From Pseudomonas sp. NCCP-436 (GTDB lineage Bacteria; Pseudomonadota; Gammaproteobacteria; Pseudomonadales; Pseudomonadaceae), in NCBI RefSeq assembly GCF_019656335.1, contig NZ_BPLZ01000022.1:1-38656 (forward strand): a DNA stretch of 38,656 bases, written 5' to 3'. Below, in pieces: positions 8,943 through 15,643 of this stretch. A model generated the notes under the pieces. That model was not told the origin of the DNA and did no database searches. It worked only from the letters and a program-made list of their open reading frames with translations. A program made the translations under genes and the position numbers. How positions within the stretch are numbered: the first letter of the stretch is position 1; the number at the start of each line of letters is the position of its first letter.

Positions 8943-8961
8943 GGAGGACGGAAGCGCCTCC
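8943..8961 (+). other. Hairpin in the nspC 5' leader
   Basis: GGAGG (8943-8947) pairs with CCTCC (8957-8961), and an inner CG/CG pair continues the stem around a GAAG loop with one bulged A. It lies 29 bases before the nspC start, in the 229-base divergent region between mksF and nspC. No T-tract follows, so it is not an obvious terminator. It could be a small regulatory leader structure or chance pairing. Confidence 0.4.
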
Positions 8962-8989
8962 ATTGCTCGATCCATGCTGGGGCTACGAG

Positions 8990-10087
8990 ATGATCCAGAC
9001 GCCGTACTACCTCATCGATAAACAGAAACTGCTGGTCAACCTGGAGAGGATCGCCTACGTGCGTGAAAACTCAGGGGCCAAGGCGTTGCTGGCGCTTAAG
9101 TGTTTTGCTACCTGGTCCGTGTTCGACCTGATGCAGCAGTATATGGACGGTACGACCTCGTCGTCCCTCTATGAACTGAAGCTCGGCCGGCAGAAGTTTG
9201 CCGGCGAGACTCACGCCTACAGCGTGGCCTGGGCCGACGACGAGATCGAGGAGATGGTTGCCAACTGCGACAAGATCATCTTCAACTCCATCGGTCAGCT
9301 TGAGCGCTTCGCTGCGCGAACCGAAGGCACCATCCGCGGCTTGCGGGTCAACCCGCAGGTGAGCAGTTCCGATTACCTGCTGGCAGATCCGGCTCGCCCG
9401 TTCAGCCGCCTGGGCGAGTGGGACGCGGAGAAGATCGAGAAGGTCATGGGGCAGATTTCCGGCTTCATGTTCCACAACAACTGTGAGAACGGCAGTTTCG
9501 AACTGTTCGACAAGATGCTCACCACCATCGAGGAGCGCTTTGGTCATTTGATCGCCCAGGTTGACTGGGTCAGCCTGGGTGGCGGTATTCACTTCACCGG
9601 CGAGGGTTATCCGATCGACGCCTTCTGTGCGCGGCTGAAGGCTTTCTCCGAAAAATACGGTGTTCAGGTTTATCTCGAGCCGGGCGAGGCAGCGATCACC
9701 CTGAGTGCCTCACTGGAAGTGACGGTGCTCGACACGCTGTACAACGGCAAACACCTGGCGGTGGTCGACAGCTCCATCGAGGCGCACATGCTCGATCTGC
9801 TGATCTATCGCCAGAACGCCAAGATGGAGCCTGCACAGGGTGAGTACACCTATATGGTGTGCGGCAAGTCCTGCCTGGCTGGCGACATTTTCGGCGAGTA
9901 CCAATTTGATCGTCCGCTGGCCATCGGCGATCGGCTGTCGTTCATCGATGCGGCAGGCTACACCATGGTCAAGAAAAACTGGTTCAACGGCCTAAAAATG
10001 CCGTCCATCGTGGTGAAACAACTTGACGGTAGTGTTGAGGTGGTTCGCCAATTTTCCTTTGACGATTACCTGTCCAGCCTGTCCTGA
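8990..10087 (+). CDS. nspC: Carboxynorspermidine/carboxyspermidine decarboxylase
   Basis: This 365-residue PLP enzyme of the alanine-racemase-fold decarboxylases removes CO2 from carboxy(nor)spermidine to give (nor)spermidine. The PLP lysine is K37 in L-A-L-K-C-F. The glycine-rich S-L-G-G-G-I-H-F and the E-P-G-E phosphate-binding segment are present, as is the C-G-x-S-C-L-A-G-D motif with the catalytic cysteine. The frame continues upstream to 8873, but the ATG at 8990, after GGGG seven bases earlier, gives the normal family length and N-terminus (M-I-Q-T-P-Y-Y). The partner dehydrogenase follows 29 bases downstream. Together they make triamines from putrescine and aspartate semialdehyde without SpeD/SpeE. 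The substrate (carboxyspermidine versus carboxynorspermidine) cannot be read from sequence. Confidence 0.92.
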   Translation: MIQTPYYLIDKQKLLVNLERIAYVRENSGAKALLALKCFATWSVFDLMQQYMDGTTSSSLYELKLGRQKFAGETHAYSVAWADDEIEEMVANCDKIIFNSIGQLERFAARTEGTIRGLRVNPQVSSSDYLLADPARPFSRLGEWDAEKIEKVMGQISGFMFHNNCENGSFELFDKMLTTIEERFGHLIAQVDWVSLGGGIHFTGEGYPIDAFCARLKAFSEKYGVQVYLEPGEAAITLSASLEVTVLDTLYNGKHLAVVDSSIEAHMLDLLIYRQNAKMEPAQGEYTYMVCGKSCLAGDIFGEYQFDRPLAIGDRLSFIDAAGYTMVKKNWFNGLKMPSIVVKQLDGSVEVVRQFSFDDYLSSLS

Positions 10088-10116
10088 CAGCTGGCACGGT
10101 AAGGAGAGATAACGAA

Positions 10117-11361
10117 TTGAAGAAAAATGTTCTGATCATTGGTGCAGGAGGTGTTGCCAAGGTGGTGGCCCATAAGTGCGCGCAACACAATGACGAGTTA
10201 GGTCGCATTGCAATTGCGTCGCGCAGCATCTCCAAATGCCAGGCCATCATCGACAGCGTGCAGGCCAAGGGCAGCCTCAAGCAGCCCGGTGAGATCAAGG
10301 CCTATGCGCTGAACGCCCTGGACGTGGAAGCAACCAAGGCATTGATTCGCGAAACCGAGTCGCAGATCGTCATCAATGTCGGTTCTGCGTTCCTCAACAT
10401 GTCCGTACTGCGCGCCTGTATCGATACTGGTGCGGCGTATCTGGACACCGCCATTCACGAAGATCCGAACAAGATCTGTGAAACCCCGCCGTGGTATGGC
10501 AACTACGAGTGGAAGCATCTGGCCGAATGCCAGGAAAAGGGCGTGACGGCCATCCTCGGTGTCGGCTTCGACCCGGGTGTGGTCAACTCCTACGCCGCGC
10601 TCGCCCAGCAGAAGTTCTTCGACAAGATCGAGTCGATCGACATCCTCGACGTCAACGCCGGTTCGCACGGCAAGTACTTCGCGACCAATTTCGACCCGGA
10701 AATCAATTTCCGCGAATTCACCGGTACGGTGTGGAGCTGGCAGAACAGCCAGTGGACGCCGAACCGCATGTTTGAGGTTAAACGTACTGACGACCTGCCA
10801 GTGGTGGGCGTGCAGAACCTCTACCTGACTGGTCATGATGAGGTGCACTCGCTGTCCAAGCACCTCGATGTGCCGAACATCCGCTTCTGGATGAGCTTCG
10901 GCGACCACTACATCAATGTGTTCACCGTGCTGAAGAACCTCGGCCTGCTCTCCGAGCAGCCGGTCAAGACCGCCGAGGGCCTGGAGGTGGTGCCGCTCAA
11001 GGTGGTCAAGGCCGTACTGCCCGACCCTGCCTCGCTGGCGCCGGGCTACACTGGCAAGACCTGCATCGGCGACCTGGTCAAGGGCAGCAAGGATGGCCAG
11101 CCGCGTGAGCTGTTCATTTACAATGTGGCTGACCACGAGGAAGCCTACGCCGAGACCGACAGCCAGGGCATTTCCTACACCGCCGGCGTGCCGCCGGTGG
11201 CCGCCGCGCTGCTGGTTGCGCGTGGCGAGTGGGACTCTCGGCGCATGGTCAACGTCGAGGAACTGCCGGCCGAGCCGTTCCTCAAGCTCCTGGATGTGAT
11301 GGGCCTGCCCACCCGCATCAAGGACGAGCACGGTGATCGTCCCTGGGATCAGTCGATCTGA
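10117..11361 (+). CDS. Carboxy(nor)spermidine dehydrogenase (saccharopine dehydrogenase family)
   Basis: This 414-residue saccharopine-dehydrogenase-family protein has an N-terminal Rossmann motif G-A-G-G-V-A (residues 9-14). It joins aspartate semialdehyde to putrescine (or diaminopropane) by NADPH-dependent reductive amination, the step before NspC. The start is a rare TTG at 10117: the sequence from there reads M-K-K-N-V-L-I-I-G, the expected beginning, and GGAG lies about ten bases upstream (10103-10106). No in-frame ATG occurs near. The TTG may lower its translation relative to nspC. A Rho-independent terminator follows eight bases after the stop, so the operon is just these two genes. 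The pairing with nspC makes this function more likely than lysine metabolism. Confidence 0.9.
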   Translation: MKKNVLIIGAGGVAKVVAHKCAQHNDELGRIAIASRSISKCQAIIDSVQAKGSLKQPGEIKAYALNALDVEATKALIRETESQIVINVGSAFLNMSVLRACIDTGAAYLDTAIHEDPNKICETPPWYGNYEWKHLAECQEKGVTAILGVGFDPGVVNSYAALAQQKFFDKIESIDILDVNAGSHGKYFATNFDPEINFREFTGTVWSWQNSQWTPNRMFEVKRTDDLPVVGVQNLYLTGHDEVHSLSKHLDVPNIRFWMSFGDHYINVFTVLKNLGLLSEQPVKTAEGLEVVPLKVVKAVLPDPASLAPGYTGKTCIGDLVKGSKDGQPRELFIYNVADHEEAYAETDSQGISYTAGVPPVAAALLVARGEWDSRRMVNVEELPAEPFLKLLDVMGLPTRIKDEHGDRPWDQSI

Positions 11362-11368
11362 TTGCAGC

Positions 11369-11395
11369 AAGGCCCGCCATTCGGCGGGCCTTTTC
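11369..11395 (+). terminator. Rho-independent terminator after the polyamine operon
   Basis: The eight-base stem GGCCCGCC / GGCGGGCC encloses an ATTC loop (11379-11382) and is followed by TTTT. Flanking AA/TT extend the stem by two pairs. Confidence 0.93.
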
Positions 11396-11532
11396 GTTGC
11401 GGTGCCGCTTGTGCCTGGCCGCAGGTTCAGCGTGCTGGCGCCGGCGATCCGCGAAAACCGTCGCGGCGCTTCCCGCACCGGTCATTTCACGCGACAATTC
11501 GCGCCTTGTTCATCTCGCTTGCTGGAGCGCCT

Positions 11533-12315
11533 GTGATTCCCGAACAGCGCCGTCGCGCCTACCTCGATGCCATGCAGGTCGCCACCTGGCTGCCGCGCAC
11601 CGAGCTGCCCTTTGCCGCCCCTTCGCGGCCGGAGCTGCTTGCGCCGCTGCAGGTGGAGGACGAGGTATCGGTCGAGCCGCTGTCTGCGCCTGTTGCGCCG
11701 GTACGCGAGGCGCCGGTCGAGCGGCCGAAGATCGAGGTTCCGCGCCCGGGCGCCCAGCCACGCCAGGCGGTTGTCGAGCCGGTGGCGGAACCCGAGGCGG
11801 TCGAGGAAAAGCCGGCCCGGGTCAGTGCACCGCCACCACGTTTCGCCCTGCAACTGCTGCGTGCCGGCGATTGCGCCCTGCTGGTGGAACTGCCTACCGG
11901 TCAGCCCTTCCAGAGTCGCGACCCGGCCTACATTCTGCTCAAGGACCTGCTGCGCGCCGCAGGCCTGCCGGACAGCCCGCAGCTGCTCGGCGAACCGGTA
12001 CGCTGGCCGCTGCTGGTGCGCGGCAATCTGGATCAGGGCCCGCAGGCAGCATTGGAGTTCGTCCAGAGTTTCGTTGCCGCGCGTCTGGAAGAGCAGCCCA
12101 GCACCTGCCTGTGGCTGGTCGGCCTGCCGGCCATTCGCTTCGCCGGTGAGAGTGACGAACACAGCTACAACCGCGAATTGCAGATCGAAGGCCTTGGCAC
12201 CTGCTGGGCGCTGCCGGGGCTGGAGCTGCTGATGGAAGAGCCAGCGCGCAAGCGTGAGCTGTGGCAGGCCATGCGGCGTGTTCGCCAACGCTGGTTAGCC
12301 CCGGCTCAATCCTGA
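11533..12315 (+). CDS. holD: Putative DNA polymerase III psi subunit (HolD-like), upstream of rimI
   Basis: I choose the GTG at 11533 (GGAG five bases upstream), which gives 260 residues. The longer frame back to 11362 translates the terminator region. Residues ~1-30 (M-I-P-E-Q-R-R-R-A-Y-L-D-A-M-Q) are followed by a Pro/Val/Glu-rich linker (about 30-105) and a compact C-terminal domain (about 110-255). It directly precedes rimI, as holD does in E. coli. A very divergent 'cryptic' psi subunit was described experimentally in P. aeruginosa, at the gene I recall as lying beside rimI (PA4679); this gene fits that place and layout. Psi links the clamp loader to chi and SSB. There is no recognisable motif, so function rests on position and general resemblance; some annotation pipelines may call it only hypothetical. 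Confidence 0.65.
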   Translation: MIPEQRRRAYLDAMQVATWLPRTELPFAAPSRPELLAPLQVEDEVSVEPLSAPVAPVREAPVERPKIEVPRPGAQPRQAVVEPVAEPEAVEEKPARVSAPPPRFALQLLRAGDCALLVELPTGQPFQSRDPAYILLKDLLRAAGLPDSPQLLGEPVRWPLLVRGNLDQGPQAALEFVQSFVAARLEEQPSTCLWLVGLPAIRFAGESDEHSYNRELQIEGLGTCWALPGLELLMEEPARKRELWQAMRRVRQRWLAPAQS

Positions 12316-12348
12316 GAGCACCTGTCTTTTGTTCCCGAGTTACGCCCA

Positions 12349-12801
12349 ATGAGCGATGCAATTTCCTTCCGCCCGATGACCGAGGCGGATCTCGATGCCG
12401 TGCTGAAGATCGAATATGCCGCCTTCAGCCATCCCTGGACGCGGGGCATCTTCCTCGACAGCCTCAAGTCCTATAACTGCTGGCTGATGTTCGAAGGCAG
12501 CCAGCAGGTCGGCCACGGCGTGATCAACCTGATCCTCGACGAAGCGCATCTGCTCAATATCACCATCAAGCCGGAAAGCCAGGGCCGTGGCCTTGGCTTG
12601 CGCCTGCTCGAGCATCTGATGAAAGAAGCCTACGAGCTGGGCGGGCGCGAATGCTTCCTCGAAGTGCGCGCCAGCAACCAGAGCGCCTACCGCCTTTACG
12701 AGCGTTTCGGCTTCAACGAAGTGGGGCGCCGCCGCGATTACTATCCGGCGGTCGGTGGTCGTGAAGACGCGTTGGTGATGGCCTGCACGCTGGTCGATTG
12801 A
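12349..12801 (+). CDS. rimI: Ribosomal protein S18-alanine N-acetyltransferase
   Basis: This 150-residue GNAT acetyltransferase transfers acetyl from acetyl-CoA to the N-terminal alanine of ribosomal protein S18. The acetyl-CoA-binding motif Q-G-R-G-L-G lies at about residues 79-84. The RimI-typical stretch L-E-V-R-x-S-N-x-x-A-x-x-L-Y-x-x-x-G-F and the following R-x-x-Y-Y-P close the fold. The length is the usual ~150. It starts 33 bases after the HolD-like gene and is probably co-transcribed with it. It is convergent with nnrS. Confidence 0.93.
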   Translation: MSDAISFRPMTEADLDAVLKIEYAAFSHPWTRGIFLDSLKSYNCWLMFEGSQQVGHGVINLILDEAHLLNITIKPESQGRGLGLRLLEHLMKEAYELGGRECFLEVRASNQSAYRLYERFGFNEVGRRRDYYPAVGGREDALVMACTLVD

Positions 12802-12811
12802 AGGTTTGTCT

Positions 12812-12835
12812 GCTGACCCGCTGACCCGCTGACGC
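12812..12835. repeat. Three tandem 8-base repeats (GCTGACCC-type)
   Basis: GCTGACCC, GCTGACCC and GCTGACGC follow one another in the 36-base gap between the convergent rimI and nnrS genes. No terminator-like stem is obvious here. Probably a short slippage repeat. Confidence 0.6.
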
Positions 12836-12837
12836 CT

Positions 12838-14013
12838 TCAGCCGGGATGCCCGTCCACGCGGGCACGACAGAGGATCGGCGTGTAGTAGAGGGTGAACAG
12901 GGCGAAGGCCAGGCTCCAGCAGAGTGCTGCCAGCCATAGCCCGTCGCTCCCCGCCGAGACCCGAATCAGCGCGCCCAGATTGAGCAGGCCGAATGCCCAG
13001 GCCATCGCCCTGGGTGGTTGCAGCGCGCGGCCGGTATGGCCGAGGCTGACCCGCGCCATCATAGCCAGGATCAGCCCGCCCATCGCGCCCACCGCCAGGG
13101 CGTGGCTGGCCAGACTGGGGTGCGCCAGCCAGCCCAGGTGCCAGGCGGCCATGCCCAGTGTGGCCAGCAGAAGCCAGGCGTAGGCCAGGTGCAGCGACCA
13201 CAGCAGCGGCACACGCCAGATGCCGAGCAGGTGCCAGCGCCACAGACGAAGGCCGTGCAGCACGCTCAGCACGATGAACGGGATGGCCAGCCAGGCGCGA
13301 GCCTGCAGGTTATGCCCGCTGGCGAACAGCGCGGCGACCAGCACACCCAAGACCAGCAGCAAACGATCCTGCCAGGGGTGGGCGGCGAAGGCCTCGACCC
13401 GGCCCAGGCCGCGCTGGGTAAAGAAGGGGATCACGCGACCGCCGATCAGGCTCAGCATGACCGCAATCAGCCACAATGCGGCCAGTGCGCCACGGCGTTG
13501 CAGGCCATCGTCGGCCAGCACCAGACCGGCGAGAGTGAGGGCCTGGCACAGCGCGAGCAGGCTCAGCACCAGCAGGATCGGGTAGTTGTTACGCTGCCGC
13601 GCCGCGATCAGCTGGCGCGCCATCTGCGCGATGAACAGGCCGATAAAGCTCAGTTGCAGCACGATCAGCGCAGTCAGCGGTGCGGGAACGAACCAGACCA
13701 GGCGCGCCGCCAGCCACAGCCCGAACAGTGCGATCAGGGGGCGGCCACTGAGGCCCGGGCTCCCGGTCCAGGTCTGCACGGCCGTGAGCAGGAAGCCGGC
13801 GATGATCGCCAGGCCGAAACCGAAGGGCATTTCGTGGCGATGCCAGGCGAGCAGGCCACCGGGCACCGCGGGGCTTGTCAGCCCGTACAGCGCTGCCGCC
13901 CAGAGGGCGACAGCGAGCAGGGCGAACAGGGCGCCGGCGACAAAGAACGGGCGAAAGCCCAGACGCCACAAGGGCGCTATGGCCAGTGCCCGCTTGCGAT
14001 CAAGCAATTGCAT
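12838..14013 (-). CDS. NnrS family heme/copper membrane protein
   Basis: This 391-residue polytopic protein has about twelve hydrophobic segments and the NnrS opening P-L-W-R-L-G-F-R-P-F-F, plus conserved W-H-x-H-E-M-x-F-G (about residues 55-65). NnrS proteins relieve nitrosative stress; in Vibrio NnrS protects against NO damage to metabolism. I place the start at 14013 (GAGG nine bases upstream); an alternative ATG at 14028 adds five residues. Either start overlaps the end of ppyR (stop at 14000), so it is the third gene of fhp-ppyR-nnrS and should be NO-induced through FhpR. I recall the same order in P. aeruginosa (PA2664-PA2662). Confidence 0.9.
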   Translation of the reverse strand: MQLLDRKRALAIAPLWRLGFRPFFVAGALFALLAVALWAAALYGLTSPAVPGGLLAWHRHEMPFGFGLAIIAGFLLTAVQTWTGSPGLSGRPLIALFGLWLAARLVWFVPAPLTALIVLQLSFIGLFIAQMARQLIAARQRNNYPILLVLSLLALCQALTLAGLVLADDGLQRRGALAALWLIAVMLSLIGGRVIPFFTQRGLGRVEAFAAHPWQDRLLLVLGVLVAALFASGHNLQARAWLAIPFIVLSVLHGLRLWRWHLLGIWRVPLLWSLHLAYAWLLLATLGMAAWHLGWLAHPSLASHALAVGAMGGLILAMMARVSLGHTGRALQPPRAMAWAFGLLNLGALIRVSAGSDGLWLAALCWSLAFALFTLYYTPILCRARVDGHPG

Positions 14014-14251
14014 GTACGCATGCCTCATCTTTCAGGCGTTGCTGCGCGACCAGGCGCAGCACATAAGCGATCTTCAGTATGGCAGGGCCGATCAGCGTCA
14101 GGCTGTGCGCCAGCACTAGCGTTGGCACGTTCAACTGCCTTTCCAGGCCATAGGCCGTCACCAGCCCCACCAGCAGCAGGATCAGGCCGGCCCAGAGCAA
14201 CTGGCTGGACAGGTGCAGAATCTGCAGCGGCGGAAGATTCAGTGGGTACAT
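14000..14251 (-). CDS. ppyR: PpyR-like small membrane protein
   Basis: This 83-residue protein has two clear membrane helices (about residues 17-38 and 45-70). It lies between the flavohemoglobin and nnrS genes. The P. aeruginosa gene in this position is PpyR, named as a regulator of psl and pyoverdine expression. Its ribosome-binding site is strong (GAGGAGGT before the ATG at 14251). The fhp stop is 18 bases upstream and its own end overlaps nnrS. Identification is mainly positional plus size and topology; the regulatory role in this species is not shown. The conserved linkage suggests a function in NO response or membrane signalling. Confidence 0.75.
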   Translation of the reverse strand: MYPLNLPPLQILHLSSQLLWAGLILLLVGLVTAYGLERQLNVPTLVLAHSLTLIGPAILKIAYVLRLVAQQRLKDEACVHAIA

Positions 14252-14269
14252 GGTTCACCTCCTCATCGT

Positions 14270-15451
14270 TCAGTGATCCAGAGCCGAGGCCGGGCCGAAG
14301 AACTCGTAGCGGCTCTGTTCGGCCGGTACGCCCAGTGCCTGCAGGTGGCGCTTGACCTGGGCCATGAAAGGTTTCGGGCCGAGGAAGTAGGCGTCCAGGT
14401 CACGCTCGGCCGGCAGCCACTGCTCCAGCAGCTCGTGGCTGAGAAATCCCTCGGCATCGCCCTGGTCCCCCACGCGCGGTTCGCTGTAGCAGACGTAATG
14501 GCGGATCTGCGGATGCCTGGCGGCGTGGGCTTCGACCCAGTCGCGGAAGGCATGCACTTCGGCATTGCGCGCACAGTGGATGAAATGGATCGGTCGGCCG
14601 CTGTGCCGCGCAGCATCGAGCATGGCCAGCGCCGGAGTGATGCCGACGCCGGCGCTGATCAGGGCCAGCGGCTTGTCCGATTCGTTCAGGGTGAACTCGC
14701 CAGCAGGCGGGAACAGGTCCAGCACATCGCCAACCTGAACCTTGTCATGCAGGTGGTTGGACACGCGGCCGCCAGGCTCGCGCTTGACGCTGATGCGATA
14801 CTCGATGCCGTTGGCCATGGCTGACAGCGAGTAGTTGCGGCGCACTTCTTCGCCGTCCAGCTGCAGGCGCAGGCCGATGTACTGGCCGGGCTGGTAGTCG
14901 AGCAGATCGCCGCCATCGACCGGAACCAGGTGGAAGGAGGTGATCTCGGCGCTTTCGACGACCTTGCGTACCACGCGGAAGGCCCGCGCGCCGCGCCAGC
15001 CGCCCGGTGCGTCGGCGTTCTCGGCATACTGGCTTTCTTCCGCTTCGATAAGGATGTCGGCCAACTGCTGATAGGCTGCGGCCCAGGCATCGATCACCGC
15101 GTCGGTGGCGATCTCGGTGCCGAGTACCTCGCGGATCGCGCGCAGCAGGCAACTGCCGACGATGGGGTAGTGCTCCGGCAGAATCTGCAGCGAAACGTGT
15201 TTGTTGACGATCTGCGCCACCAGCGGGCCGAGCGCCTCCAGGCGGTCGATGTGGCGGGCGTACATCAGCACGCCATTGGCCAGGGCACGCGGCTGGTCGC
15301 CGCTGGCCTGGTGGGCCTGGTTGAACAGCGGGCGAACCTCGGGATACTCGCTGAGCATCATCCGGTAGAAATGGGTAGTCAGCGCCTCGCCGCCGCTTTC
15401 CAGCAGGGGCACGGTGGCTTTGATCAGGGCGAGTTGAGCGGTGGTCAGCAT
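14270..15451 (-). CDS. fhp: Flavohemoglobin, nitric oxide dioxygenase
   Basis: This 393-residue Hmp/Fhp protein oxidises NO to nitrate with O2 and NAD(P)H in the cytoplasm. The globin domain (1-138) keeps Tyr29 (B10), proximal His85 (K-H-V-S-L-Q-I) and Tyr95, at the same numbers as in E. coli Hmp. The FAD domain (about 150-255) has Y-Q-P-G-Q-Y and R-R-N-Y-S-L-S. The NAD domain has S-A-G-V-G-I-T-P, and the C-terminus has Y-E-F-F-G-P. I use the ATG at 15451 because GGAG lies eight bases upstream; the open frame to 15574 runs through the promoter region. First gene of fhp-ppyR-nnrS, divergent from its activator fhpR, with a sigma54-like promoter and NorR-type sites between them. Confidence 0.96.
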   Translation of the reverse strand: MLTTAQLALIKATVPLLESGGEALTTHFYRMMLSEYPEVRPLFNQAHQASGDQPRALANGVLMYARHIDRLEALGPLVAQIVNKHVSLQILPEHYPIVGSCLLRAIREVLGTEIATDAVIDAWAAAYQQLADILIEAEESQYAENADAPGGWRGARAFRVVRKVVESAEITSFHLVPVDGGDLLDYQPGQYIGLRLQLDGEEVRRNYSLSAMANGIEYRISVKREPGGRVSNHLHDKVQVGDVLDLFPPAGEFTLNESDKPLALISAGVGITPALAMLDAARHSGRPIHFIHCARNAEVHAFRDWVEAHAARHPQIRHYVCYSEPRVGDQGDAEGFLSHELLEQWLPAERDLDAYFLGPKPFMAQVKRHLQALGVPAEQSRYEFFGPASALDH

Positions 15452-15535
15452 AAGTGTATCTCCGCAAGGCAAGTAAGGACGCCGGTTTGGCTCGTCTGGC
15501 CGGTTGTGGCGTGCTAGCGTTAGCGCAGGATACCT

Positions 15536-15551
15536 TTCAGAAAGCATGCCA
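15536..15551 (-). promoter_or_regulatory. Candidate sigma54 promoter of fhp
   Basis: On the minus strand the sequence is TGGCATGCTTTCTGAA. It matches the -24 element TGGCACG except for one base, and keeps the G (but not the C) of the -12 TTGC element at the correct 10-base spacing. Transcription would start about 75 bases before the fhp ATG. FhpR/NorR proteins act with RpoN, which supports the call. Confidence 0.6.
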
Positions 15552-15575
15552 TTTAAAAAGTATTTAAATATCAAT

Positions 15576-15629
15576 GACTTAATGATTTTATGGTCTTAAT
15601 GACTCGCAGTTGATTCGAGTCATTAAGAC
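15576..15629. promoter_or_regulatory. FhpR (NorR-type) binding sites
   Basis: Two exact GT-N7-AC elements, GTCTTAATGAC (15593-15603) and GTCATTAAGAC (15619-15629), are reverse complements of each other. They are embedded in a perfect 13-bp inverted repeat (15594-15606 / 15616-15628). A third, weaker copy (GACTTAATGAT, 15576-15586) matches 9 of 11 bases. NorR-family activators typically bind a cluster of such sites upstream of a sigma54 promoter; these lie about 25-95 bases upstream of the one proposed for fhp. They also overlap the region just before fhpR, suggesting autoregulation. Confidence 0.75.
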
Positions 15630-15643
15630 AATGAGTAGTCTTT

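Noticed and set aside
8943..8961. A guanidine-II (mini-ykkC) riboswitch before nspC, because of an ACGG near a hairpin.
   Set aside because: Only one hairpin is present and the ACGR is not in a closing loop, so the motif does not match.
8974..9021. A 15-codon upstream reading frame overlapping the nspC start, which could be a polyamine-sensing leader peptide.
   Set aside because: No ribosome-binding site at a suitable distance, and chance is enough for so short a frame. Comparative data would be needed.
7804..9021. A 405-codon plus-strand frame opposite mksF.
   Set aside because: It is the antisense of mksF and has no family resemblance; it arises from the high GC content.
13018..14355. A 445-codon open frame on the plus strand opposite nnrS, ppyR and fhp.
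   Set aside because: It is the high-GC antisense shadow of three real minus-strand genes with many unlikely Gln/Arg/Ala runs.
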